This document shows, one piece after another, positions 25,483 through 32,991 of a stretch of 64,000 bases of DNA (positions within the stretch are counted from its first letter, which is position 1; each line of letters starts with the position of its first letter). Location: positions 2,710,694 through 2,774,693 of the forward strand of contig NZ_KB913013.1 in NCBI RefSeq assembly GCF_000383955.1, given 5' to 3'. The position numbers and the translations under genes are program-made. Below the pieces are notes generated by a model. That model worked only from the letters and a program-made list of their open reading frames with translations, had not been told where the DNA came from and did no database searches. This DNA comes from Rudanella lutea DSM 19387. Its GTDB lineage: Bacteria; Bacteroidota; Bacteroidia; Cytophagales; Spirosomataceae.

Positions 25483-27606
25483 ATGCCTGCCAATTACCGC
25501 TCGGTAGCCTTACTGGCTACCCTTTTCTGCTTGTTTCTTTCTTCCACTTATGCTCAGCCTGTCACACTAAGCGACTCAGACAAAATATATCCTGTTTTCG
25601 AGAGCTGTGCAGCACTACGTGTTAATCCAGGGCAAAAAATCACGCTTGATTCCTTGCTGCTTCGCCCCGACAAGTACCCATTTGTTCCAATTACCCAAAC
25701 ACCGATTCAGGGGGAGGTCGGACAAGCCTACTGGTTCAAGGTTGCATTGAAAAACCCTACTTCGGACAACTACTTCCTGCGTTTTTTCTACGCCAGCGAC
25801 ATGCTGGTGGAGATGTACGAAGTTGGTGCAGACAGTCTCGTCAATACCGGGCAAGTCGACTTTCACGGGGCTGCCACACACAACTTATTCCAGCGAAGCC
25901 AATCTATTTTGCCACTGAAGGTGCAACAGGGACAAACCCACACCTTGTACTTTTTTGTACCCAGTATGGGTATTCCGAAGCTCCATATGGGGGCTATGTC
26001 GTCGCCAAGGCTGGCCAAAGACATCCACTATCAGGATCTGCTCAACGGTTTGGGCGATGGTTTCGCGATTATCGTTGCCATATATTGTCTCATACTGGGC
26101 GTCCGGTTACGCGACCGGGATAACCTGCTGTTTACACTCGCGACTGTCGTTGGCTTGTCGGTTGGCCTGAGTACACGAGGAGCCTTGCTCGAAGTACCTG
26201 GTCACTGGCCTATTACTCTCAGGGATAATTACGGCATTCACGTTGGAGTCAATAGTCTTCTCAATCTGCTGTTTACCTTTTCGCTTCTACAACTTAAGCA
26301 ACAGGCACGCTGGCTGTACAGAATAGGGATAGGCCTCTGGGTACTTATTGCCGTAGCATCACTGGCCGTAGCGGGTGTACGTTTATCGGGTCAGGATGAT
26401 CGATCATTACAGAATGCGCTTGGTGGTCTGTCTGCTTTTTCCTCCAGCCTTTTCTCTATACTGGCAAGTATCACCGTAGCTATAAGAGGCTACCGACCCG
26501 GTTTGTTCTATGCCATCGGACAGGCCGTATTTATGTCTTGTTCAGCCCTATTTGTATCCAGTTTGTACGGAGCTATTCCGTTCACTTTCTGGAATCGGAA
26601 CGGTTCCGTTGTTGGCGGATTTATACAGACCGTCTTTTTTATCTTGGGCCTTACGTACAAAGTAAACCTGCTCAAAAAAAATCATGAAGAGTCGCTCAAG
26701 GAACAGCTTCGATTGACGCAGGAAAACCAGCAACTCATTGAAAACCAGAACCGGGTACTGGAAGAAAAAGTCGAACAACGTACGGCTGAGTTGAAGGCTT
26801 CTCAGGCCCAACTAATCCAAAAAGAAAAACTGGCCAGCCTCGGTGAACTGACGGCGGGCATCGCCCACGAGATTCAGAACCCGTTGAACTTTGTCAACAA
26901 CTTCGCCGAAGTAAGCGCCGAGCTGGTGAGCGAGCTGAAAGAAGAAGCCCAGGCCGGGCGCACCGAGGATGTGCTGGCTATTGCCGACGATCTTACACTC
27001 AACCTGCAAAAAATCAACCACCACGGCAAACGGGCCGGTTCTATTGTACGAGGCATGCTGGAGCACTCCCGAGCCAGTACCGGCGAGAAACAGCCCACCA
27101 ACCTCAACACCCTGGCCGATGAGTACCTTCGACTGGCCTACCACGGGCTTCGGGCCAAGGATAAATCATTCAACTGCCAGCTTATTACAAACTTCGCAAC
27201 CGACTTACCTACGGTCAATGTAGCGGCTCAGGATGTGGGCCGGGTATTGCTGAATTTGTTCAACAATGGGTTTTATGCCGTACAGGAACAGGGTAAAAAC
27301 TTCACGAATTCTGAAAAACTCCACGGTTTAGATGGCTTCAAACCCACGCTATGGGTAAGTACCCGGCAGGAACCAGGCCGGGTGGTGGTCTGCGTGCGCG
27401 ACAACGGTTTGGGTATGCCCGACAGCGTTCGTCAAAAGATCTTCCAACCCTTTTTTACCACCAAGCCCACGGGCGAGGGTACGGGTCTGGGCCTTTCGCT
27501 CTCGTACGATATCATCACCAAAGGGCACGGTGGCACCCTTACGGTCGACAGTCAGGAAGGCGAAGGCACCGAATTTGTGGTCGAGCTACCAGTTACCCCA
27601 CCTTAG
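25483..27606 (+). CDS. 7TMR-DISM sensor histidine kinase
   Basis: A 707-residue kinase. After a signal peptide (ends SSTYAQ) comes a 7TMR-DISM extracellular beta domain (about 40-190), seven membrane helices (about 195-400), a coiled coil (about 405-450) and the transmitter. The H-box is AHEIQNPLNFVNNF near residue 462, followed by an HATPase_c domain. The extracellular domain is thought to bind carbohydrates or other small ligands in this family. The C-terminal region is nearly identical in DNA to the preceding kinase. It is followed by a receiver and a receiver-cyclase on the same strand, likely partners, though 127 bases and a possible promoter intervene. Confidence 0.94.
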   Translation: MPANYRSVALLATLFCLFLSSTYAQPVTLSDSDKIYPVFESCAALRVNPGQKITLDSLLLRPDKYPFVPITQTPIQGEVGQAYWFKVALKNPTSDNYFLRFFYASDMLVEMYEVGADSLVNTGQVDFHGAATHNLFQRSQSILPLKVQQGQTHTLYFFVPSMGIPKLHMGAMSSPRLAKDIHYQDLLNGLGDGFAIIVAIYCLILGVRLRDRDNLLFTLATVVGLSVGLSTRGALLEVPGHWPITLRDNYGIHVGVNSLLNLLFTFSLLQLKQQARWLYRIGIGLWVLIAVASLAVAGVRLSGQDDRSLQNALGGLSAFSSSLFSILASITVAIRGYRPGLFYAIGQAVFMSCSALFVSSLYGAIPFTFWNRNGSVVGGFIQTVFFILGLTYKVNLLKKNHEESLKEQLRLTQENQQLIENQNRVLEEKVEQRTAELKASQAQLIQKEKLASLGELTAGIAHEIQNPLNFVNNFAEVSAELVSELKEEAQAGRTEDVLAIADDLTLNLQKINHHGKRAGSIVRGMLEHSRASTGEKQPTNLNTLADEYLRLAYHGLRAKDKSFNCQLITNFATDLPTVNVAAQDVGRVLLNLFNNGFYAVQEQGKNFTNSEKLHGLDGFKPTLWVSTRQEPGRVVVCVRDNGLGMPDSVRQKIFQPFFTTKPTGEGTGLGLSLSYDIITKGHGGTLTVDSQEGEGTEFVVELPVTPP
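27413..27590 (+). repeat. Near-identical kinase segment, copy B
   Basis: Partner of 25161-25338; 175 of 178 bases are the same. Confidence 0.9.
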
Positions 27607-27675
27607 CCCCCTGCGCGGGAAGCCTCTTTGAGTACACCACAGAATCAAATAGCGGTCTATAGGCTGTTTTTTCCC

Positions 27676-27683
27676 TATTTTTG
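27676..27683 (+). promoter_or_regulatory. Possible -7 box for the receiver/cyclase pair
   Basis: TATTTTTG fits TAnnTTTG, 50 bases before the receiver start. I see no good TTTG at the expected upstream distance. Confidence 0.35.
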
Positions 27684-27733
27684 TTTGAACCGATACCTAA
27701 TTACTCGTCCACTTCTTGCTCCAACATATCCTC

Positions 27734-28111
27734 ATGAACATTCTCGTAGTTGACGATGAAACCGATGTACGACCCCTGTTCGAGCAGCGCTTCCGGCGCG
27801 AGATCCGAAACGGTGAGTTTCGGTTTACGTTTGCCGAATCGGGCGAGCAGGCCCTCGAATACCTGAAAGATTTGCTCTCGGAAGCCGTCTTGATTTTGTC
27901 GGACATCAATATGCCAGGTATGAGTGGGCTCGAACTTCTGCGGCAAATCAAATCAGACTACCAATCGCCCCCGCCCCCTGTGGTCATGATGATTACGGCC
28001 TACGGCGATGCCCAAAGCTACAATCAGGCGATGGAACTGGGGGCCGACGACTTCCTGACCAAACCCCTCGATTTCAACGAACTGAAAAACAAGCTTAAAA
28101 CGCTTCAATAG
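27734..28111 (+). CDS. Stand-alone receiver domain (CheY-like)
   Basis: A 125-residue receiver only: acid pocket D7-D8, phospho-acceptor D57 in LSDINMPGMSG, conserved Thr in MITAYGD and Lys in LTKPLDF. No output domain, so it would act by protein-protein contact or as a phosphorelay shuttle. It begins with ATG at 27734 and lies 15 bases before a receiver-cyclase gene whose receiver is similar. The two are likely co-transcribed and may compete for the same kinase. The nearest candidates are the two kinases just upstream. Confidence 0.92.
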   Translation: MNILVVDDETDVRPLFEQRFRREIRNGEFRFTFAESGEQALEYLKDLLSEAVLILSDINMPGMSGLELLRQIKSDYQSPPPPVVMMITAYGDAQSYNQAMELGADDFLTKPLDFNELKNKLKTLQ

Positions 28112-28126
28112 CGGGCCCATCCCTCC

Positions 28127-29173
28127 ATGAAATCCAAGATATTAGTTGTTGATGATGAGCAAGATCTTGAACTGCTCATTAAACAGAAATTCCGGCGGCA
28201 GATTCGTGAGGGTTTGTATGAGTTCTATTTTGCCCAGAATGGCCTTGAAGCCCTCAGCCAATTACAGCGATTTCCGGATATTGATATTGTCCTGAGTGAT
28301 ATTAATATGCCCGAAATGGACGGGCTTACCCTACTCGTGAAACTCGCCGACCTGAACCCGGTTATCAAGGCCGTGATGGTTTCGGCTTATGGCGATATGG
28401 ACAACATCCGAACGGCCATGAACCGGGGGGCTTTCGATTTTGTGTGCAAGCCCGTCAATTTCGAAGATCTTGAGCTGACCATGCAAAAAACCCTGCGGCA
28501 TGTGCAGCAGATTCGAGAAACCCTCAAAGCTGTAAAGGAGAACAACATCCTGCGTATGTACGTGGACGAGAGTGTGCTCAAATTCATGACCCGCTCTGAG
28601 TTTGAAGAGTCGCTTACGGCCAATGAACTGATTAAAGCGTCGATTTTATTTGTCGACATCTGCGGCTTCACGGCCATTGCCGAACGAGAAAAGCCCGACA
28701 CAGTTGTGCAGTTGATCAACAACTACTTCGACGTAATTGTGAAGGAAGTAATCAGCCAACAGGGATACGTTGATAAGTTTATGGGCGATGCCGTAATGGC
28801 GGTTTTCCAGGGCGACTACCACCTCGATCGGGCCATCGAAGCCGCGCTGGGTGTTCGGGCCAGCATGAAAGAAATTCACGATTCGCTCGGCGCCGATGTC
28901 AATTATAAACCGCAGGTTTCTATTGGTATCAATTCGGGCGAGGTAGTCTCGGGCAATATTGGGTCAGCCACGCTCCGGCGTCTCGACTACACCGTTATTG
29001 GCGACGTGGTCAATACGGCGCAGCGCCTTCAGTCAGCGGCTCAGGCCGGCCAAATTCTGATTACCGAAGCATCATACCAACTCGTCAAAGAGTCATTCAG
29101 TTGCGAAGAGGTTGGCTCCTACCAGCTCAAAAACAAATCGGCTCCGGTGGTGCTGTATCAGGTTATTGCCTGA
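28127..29173 (+). CDS. Response regulator with class III adenylyl/guanylyl cyclase output
   Basis: A 348-residue protein: N-terminal receiver (D9-D10, phospho-acceptor D58 in LSDINMPEMDG, Lys in CKPVNF), a linker helix (about 120-165) and a class III cyclase catalytic domain (about 170-345). Two metal-binding Asp are visible, in FVDICGF and KFMGDAVMAVF. Transition-state residues are in DVVNTAQRL. The Lys before MGD favours ATP over GTP, so cAMP is the likelier product, but this is inferred. Phosphorylation would set cyclase activity. The cNMP-binding transporter-like protein at 20744 is a possible effector. Confidence 0.93.
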   Translation: MKSKILVVDDEQDLELLIKQKFRRQIREGLYEFYFAQNGLEALSQLQRFPDIDIVLSDINMPEMDGLTLLVKLADLNPVIKAVMVSAYGDMDNIRTAMNRGAFDFVCKPVNFEDLELTMQKTLRHVQQIRETLKAVKENNILRMYVDESVLKFMTRSEFEESLTANELIKASILFVDICGFTAIAEREKPDTVVQLINNYFDVIVKEVISQQGYVDKFMGDAVMAVFQGDYHLDRAIEAALGVRASMKEIHDSLGADVNYKPQVSIGINSGEVVSGNIGSATLRRLDYTVIGDVVNTAQRLQSAAQAGQILITEASYQLVKESFSCEEVGSYQLKNKSAPVVLYQVIA

Positions 29174-29274
29174 TCTAATGAGCGAATTAGCGATTGAGTG
29201 ATTGAGCGAATTGGCTGACGCAAGAACCAATCTCGGCACTCACCAATCACTCATTCGCTCTTTCACTCTTTTGT
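29174..29274. repeat. Octad inverted-repeat element R2
   Basis: Left arm (29178-29217) of 8-base words such as ATGAGCGA, TTGAGTGA and TTGAGCGA. The right arm (29237-29273) carries the complement, with words like AAGAGCGA on the minus strand. It lies between convergent genes and supplies the last codons (THR-LYS-GLU) and stop of the dipeptidase. Confidence 0.82.
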
Positions 29275-30465
29275 TTTCGCCTGCCCGAGTACCCGCAGCA
29301 GGTTACCACCCCAGATTTTGGCAATATGGGCTTCGGAGTACCCCCGCCGAACCAATTCAATCGTCAGATTCTCAATCTGACTGACGTCTTCCATTCCATT
29401 AACCGCGCCCCCACCGTCGAAGTCGCTACCGATCCCGACATGGTCGATGCCCACCAGTTTTACAATATGGTCGATGTGATTGACTACGTCGGCCACACTC
29501 GCCCGCTCTGAGGCATATACCCGCTTGATCGAATCCGTTTTCGCTTCGATACGGGCCTCTACGTCGGGTGTCAGCACCTTGCCTACCCCCGCCATACGCA
29601 CGCTATTGAGTGCCTGCCGATGCGCATCAGAGGGCTTACGGAGGTAATCGCTCACAAAATTCACCTGCACGACCCCACCCTTAGCCGCCAGAGCCCGAAT
29701 CATCTCGTCGGACATGTTCCGGGGAAACTCGCACAGAGCGCGGGCGTTGGAATGCGAGGCAATAACGGGCGCTTTTGAAAGGGCCAGTACATCGTAGAAC
29801 GTTTTGTCGGACACGTGCGACACATCGATCATGATACCCAGCCGGTTCATCTCGGCCACGACCTCCCGCCCGAAAGCACTAAGACCATTGTGCACGGGTC
29901 CATCGGGGTCGGTAGCCGAGTCGCAAATAGCGTTGTTGGCAAAGTGCGACAGTGTGATGTACCGGCACCCGAGGTCATAGTACGTTTTAAGCAACGACAG
30001 ATCCTCCCCGACCGGGTAGCCGTTTTCCATGCCGATAAAAACCGCCCGTCGGCCAAGTTTTTCAATCCGGTAGGCATCAGCGGGTGAGGTAGCCAACTCG
30101 GCCAGGTTCGGGTATTTGCGCAACGAGGTGTGTATCCTGTCGAAAATATCCAGCGCTTTTTCCTTCGCTCGGGCGTGTCCCTCGGGCGTGCGCGGGCCCT
30201 GCGCCATGTACACTGCAAAAAACATAGCATCCATACCGCCCTGTTTCATACGCGGAAAGTCGATTTGGGTACCGCCCTTTTTTACCTCATGCGCCACACC
30301 GAGGTCAAACCCGTCTTTTTGTAGGTTAATGGGTGCATCGGCATGGGTGTCGAGTGTAAGCACACGGGCATGGATAGCCAGTGCTTTTTTTACCAGCCGG
30401 TCGTCGGTAGCAGGCTGAAAATACAGCGAAAGCAGAAGTGTAAACGGGAGAAACGAAGCGTTCAT
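29263..30465 (-). CDS. Membrane dipeptidase (renal dipeptidase type, peptidase M19)
   Basis: A 400-residue exported metallopeptidase of the amidohydrolase superfamily. Its binuclear zinc ligands are recognisable: DTHADAP near residue 40, GMENGYP, IDVSHVSD and ASHSNAR. A signal peptide precedes (LPFTLLLSLYF). It would cleave dipeptides, including those with a D-residue at the second position, in the periplasm. I start at the ATG at 30465; the frame is open nine codons further. Its 3' end lies in the arm of repeat R2. Confidence 0.93.
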   Translation of the reverse strand: MNASFLPFTLLLSLYFQPATDDRLVKKALAIHARVLTLDTHADAPINLQKDGFDLGVAHEVKKGGTQIDFPRMKQGGMDAMFFAVYMAQGPRTPEGHARAKEKALDIFDRIHTSLRKYPNLAELATSPADAYRIEKLGRRAVFIGMENGYPVGEDLSLLKTYYDLGCRYITLSHFANNAICDSATDPDGPVHNGLSAFGREVVAEMNRLGIMIDVSHVSDKTFYDVLALSKAPVIASHSNARALCEFPRNMSDEMIRALAAKGGVVQVNFVSDYLRKPSDAHRQALNSVRMAGVGKVLTPDVEARIEAKTDSIKRVYASERASVADVVNHIDHIVKLVGIDHVGIGSDFDGGGAVNGMEDVSQIENLTIELVRRGYSEAHIAKIWGGNLLRVLGQAKTKE

Positions 30466-30550
30466 ACAACAAAGGAACCCTAGATGGGGCACAGAAAACT
30501 AATCAATTGCCCGCCGACGGCCAAACTTTCCGTTTCATCAGACCGTTAGC

Positions 30551-30648
30551 AAAGAAAAATAAAGAACGAAAGAGCGGAAGTAGGCACCAGAAGATGGTTT
30601 TACCCGATGCCAGAACGCTTTCGCTCCATCACTCTTTGGCTCTTTAGT
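30551..30648. repeat. Octad inverted-repeat element R3
   Basis: Left arm 30551-30582 (words like CGAAAGAG), right arm 30613-30648 whose reverse complement gives AAAGAGCC and AAAGAGTG. It lies between divergent genes and ends directly before the ubiE start codon. Words are shared with R2 and R15. Confidence 0.72.
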
Positions 30649-30649
30649 T

Positions 30650-31375
30650 ATGCCCGTCGTTCCTTACAAAGACAAGTCTACCAGCAAGCGCGAGCAGGTT
30701 GCCGAGATGTTCGACAACATTTCGCCCAAGTATGATCTGCTCAACCACGTTCTCAGCGGAGGTATTGATATTCTGTGGCGCAAAAAAGCCATTCGTGAAT
30801 TGAAGCCTTATGCACCGAAGAAAATCCTCGACATTGCCACCGGAACCGGCGACTTTGCTCTGGAAGCCCTCGCCCTGAAGCCCGAAAAAATTGTTGGGGT
30901 CGATATTTCGGAGGGAATGCTGAAGATTGGCCGGGAGAAAATGGTGAAGCGGGGTGTGGATCACCTGATCGAAATGCGGTCCGGCGATTCGGAAGGATTG
31001 CCGTTCACAGACAATGAATTCGATGCCGTCATCGTTTCTTTTGGCGTACGGAACTTTGAAAACCTGCTGAAAGGCCTCACCGACATGAACCGCGTAACCC
31101 GCAAGGGAGGGGTTTGTGTGGTGCTCGAATTCTCGAATCCGCGCGCGTTTCCGTTCAAACAACTGTACGGTTTTTATTCGAATACCATTCTGCCGCTTAT
31201 TGGGCGCCTTATCAGCCGCGATCAATCGGCCTACACCTACCTCCCTGAGTCGGTGCAGGCTTTCCCCGATGGTCCTGATTTTATCCGCATTTTTGAGCAG
31301 GCCGGATTTACTAAAACTCGATGGATACCCCTGACGTTCGGCGTTGCATCTATTTACATTGGGCAAAAAGCCTGA
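30650..31375 (+). CDS. ubiE: Demethylmenaquinone methyltransferase (UbiE/MenG)
   Basis: A 241-residue SAM-dependent methyltransferase for the last step of menaquinone synthesis. Family signatures are present: MFDNISPKYDLLNHVLSGG at the N-terminus, SAM-binding DIATGTGDFA near residue 60 and VSFGVRNFEN near residue 125. Menaquinone is the usual respiratory quinone of Bacteroidota. porT follows on the same strand, a neighbourhood I recall from other Bacteroidota. No Shine-Dalgarno site precedes it; instead the right arm of repeat R3 ends at the start codon. Confidence 0.96.
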   Translation: MPVVPYKDKSTSKREQVAEMFDNISPKYDLLNHVLSGGIDILWRKKAIRELKPYAPKKILDIATGTGDFALEALALKPEKIVGVDISEGMLKIGREKMVKRGVDHLIEMRSGDSEGLPFTDNEFDAVIVSFGVRNFENLLKGLTDMNRVTRKGGVCVVLEFSNPRAFPFKQLYGFYSNTILPLIGRLISRDQSAYTYLPESVQAFPDGPDFIRIFEQAGFTKTRWIPLTFGVASIYIGQKA

Positions 31376-31383
31376 TTCTGAAA

Positions 31384-31532
31384 TGGATAATGAATAATGA
31401 AGAGTGTACAATGTACAGTTTACAATGTTTAATGAATAATGAAAAATCGGTCCGCGGTCGTGGGCTACGGGTTTCTACCAACAGCATTGTCTGTGCACTG
31501 TTCATTATTCATTGTTCATTATTCATTAATAG
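31384..31532. repeat. Heptad inverted-repeat element R4, partly translated
   Basis: Left arm (31384-31446) is nine consecutive 7-base words related to GAATAAT. The right arm (31501-31532) is four words related to TTCATTA, its complement. The loop is about 54 bases. The porT start codon lies in the left arm and the right arm encodes the hydrophobic core of the PorT signal peptide. Confidence 0.85.
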
Positions 31533-32190
31533 CAGTGCCCACGCTCAGGGCTACGGATATCAGCGTAAGCATCTCGAATTTTACGACGACAAGCCGATTC
31601 ACTACGGGTTTTTCTTCGCCATGCCCGTTACGCGGTTCAATGTGAAGTACAGCCCCGCCTATGTGAACAACACAACGGTTGAGCGGCTGTACTCGCCCAA
31701 CAAGGTGTCGTTCCGGGTTGGTTTGCTGGTCAATGCGTACCTAACCGACCGGTTCGACTTTCGATTTACCCCGGCCGTATCGTTGTACGGCCGTACGGTA
31801 CAGTACGAGTTTGCCGACAAAGCGACTACCCAAGACGTACGCGAATCGACCTGGATGGAGTTTCCGTTTCTGTTCAAGTACAAGTCGGAGCGTCGGCGCA
31901 ACAGCCGGATGTACCTGATTGCGGGAGCTACGGCCGCGCTCGAAACAAACGTTCGGAAACGGCAGGCCCAGTCGGCCGGGCGGCTCAACACCAAAACCGC
32001 CGACCTCACTCTCGATTATGGGGTAGGCTTTGAGCAGTTTCTGGAGTACACCAAAATCAGCCCCGAGCTCCGGTTTTCGCATGGTGTAGTTAATCTGTTT
32101 GCTCCTACCAATGCCAGTATAGCCGCCAACACGGCCGGTATTCAACGGCTTACTTCGCACACCGTCACCCTCTACCTGAACTTTGAGTAG
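31432..32190 (+). CDS. porT: PorT-family outer membrane beta-barrel, type IX secretion component
   Basis: A 252-residue protein with signal peptide and a beta-barrel pattern. PorT-like features are the early YDDKPIHYGFFFAM segment, WMEFPFLFKYKS in the middle and SRMYLIAGATAALE. PorT/SprT is required for type IX secretion and gliding in Bacteroidota. The start at 31432 (MNNEKSV) gives a Lys/Arg-rich n-region, the hydrophobic stretch ALFIIHCSLFI and the cleavage motif AHAQ. An in-frame ATG 14 codons upstream is an alternative. The signal peptide is encoded by repeat element R4. Confidence 0.85.
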   Translation: MNNEKSVRGRGLRVSTNSIVCALFIIHCSLFINSSAHAQGYGYQRKHLEFYDDKPIHYGFFFAMPVTRFNVKYSPAYVNNTTVERLYSPNKVSFRVGLLVNAYLTDRFDFRFTPAVSLYGRTVQYEFADKATTQDVRESTWMEFPFLFKYKSERRRNSRMYLIAGATAALETNVRKRQAQSAGRLNTKTADLTLDYGVGFEQFLEYTKISPELRFSHGVVNLFAPTNASIAANTAGIQRLTSHTVTLYLNFE

Positions 32191-32297
32191 GTCGAAGGAG
32201 TGCTTTTCGGCAAAAAAATTTCACCCGTTAATTGTCTGATTACCACGAAACAGTCAAACCAGAACACCAGTATTTTAAATTTTTTTCGGACAAAGAC

Positions 32298-32329
32298 TTG
32301 CATAGTGCACTTTCAGGCCCCTATCTTTG
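32298..32329 (+). promoter_or_regulatory. Promoter for tRNA-Val
   Basis: TTG at 32298-32300, 21 bases, TATCTTTG at 32322-32329, a full match to the TAnnTTTG box, about 36 bases before the tRNA. Confidence 0.65.
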
Positions 32330-32365
32330 CACCACCAAAACGGAAAACACCGGGGCGGTAAGAAA

Positions 32366-32440
32366 GGGAGTTTAGCTCAGTTGGTTCAGAGCATCTGCCT
32401 TACAAGCAGAGGGTCGGGGGTTCGAATCCCTCAACTCCCA
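32366..32440 (+). tRNA. tRNA-Val (anticodon TAC)
   Basis: Full cloverleaf: acceptor GGGAGTT / AACTCCC, D-arm GCTC/GAGC, anticodon stem TCTGC/GCAGA with loop CTTACAA (anticodon TAC, valine), T-arm with GTTCGAATC. Discriminator A at 32440; CCA is not encoded. Followed by a terminator. Confidence 0.97.
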
Positions 32441-32447
32441 CGAAAGG

Positions 32448-32476
32448 AAAGCGAGTCAAATTGACTCGCTTTTTTT
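32448..32476 (+). terminator. Terminator after tRNA-Val
   Basis: Perfect 12-bp stem AAAGCGAGTCAA / TTGACTCGCTTT, single-base loop region, T-run to 32476. Confidence 0.88.
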
Positions 32477-32563
32477 ATTTAGCTCAGTTGGTTCAGAGCA
32501 TCTGCCTTACAAGCAGAGGGTCGGGGACGGTCGGCCGCTGCCGTTCGAATCCCTCAACTCCCA
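32473..32563 (+). pseudogene. Broken tandem copy of tRNA-Val
   Basis: A copy of the preceding tRNA displaced by 107 bases. From TTTAGCTC (32478) through the anticodon arm it is identical. The first acceptor strand is replaced by the T-run of the preceding terminator, so only two of seven acceptor pairs can form. A 16-base GC-rich insertion (32527-32542, containing CGGCCG) interrupts the T-stem. The 3' end is intact. It should not fold as a tRNA. Confidence 0.88.
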
Positions 32564-32569
32564 CAAGAG

Positions 32570-32600
32570 AAAAGCGAGTCGTTTTGACTCGCTTTTTTTA
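32570..32600 (+). terminator. Terminator after the tRNA-Val pseudogene
   Basis: 10-bp stem AAAGCGAGTC / GACTCGCTTT with T-run; a near copy of the terminator at 32448, so the duplicated unit included the terminator. Confidence 0.85.
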
Positions 32601-32639
32601 TTTCCCGAACTAACCCAATGGCCTGTTCGTTGTTAGCGC

Positions 32640-32765
32640 ATGAACGACCGTTTCCGCTTCTGGCTTAAGCGCGTAGGCTGGGCTGGTTTCTTCTTCTTCC
32701 TGATCAAAGGGCTCCTTTGGCTCATTATTCCCTACCTGATTGCCAAAGGATTCTTAGCCAAGTGA
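32640..32765 (+). CDS. Small 41-residue membrane protein
   Basis: ATG-initiated ORF of 41 residues starting MNDRFRFWLKR. A hydrophobic segment follows (WAGFFFFLIKG, then LLWLIIPYLIA) and a Lys-containing tail ends in FLAK. The positive N-terminus and one long or two short membrane segments look like a real small membrane protein rather than chance. I do not recognise a family. It lies between the tRNA terminators and the fusA promoter with no clear Shine-Dalgarno site. Confidence 0.6.
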   Translation: MNDRFRFWLKRVGWAGFFFFLIKGLLWLIIPYLIAKGFLAK

Positions 32766-32873
32766 TATTTGATAGCACTCTACTGAATCACTAAACTGAG
32801 AAAATTACAAACGGTCTTTTCTCCAAAGTCCTTAACAATCTGCCTTTTAACAGCGAGTTAATTAACTCAACAC

Positions 32874-32904
32874 TTTGTTTTCAAATTGTTTTTCAGTAAT
32901 TTTG
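32874..32904 (+). promoter_or_regulatory. Consensus Bacteroidota promoter for fusA
   Basis: TTTG (32874-32877), exactly 19 bases, TAATTTTG (32897-32904): a perfect match to TTTG-N19-TAnnTTTG. It gives a leader of about 80 bases. Confidence 0.85.
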
Positions 32905-32991
32905 CGTCCTAATTGTGAAAATGGCCTTGTTGTGATAACAAAGTCGTCAATCACGGTTCCGTACTAAACAACTTCATTTCCCAATACTATT

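Noticed and set aside
32473-32563. Second functional tRNA-Val
   Set aside because: Acceptor stem cannot form and a 16-base insertion breaks the T-stem.
32366-32563. Integration attachment site at the tRNA
   Set aside because: The duplicated part includes almost the whole tRNA plus terminator, only 107 bases apart, with no integrase or cargo between.
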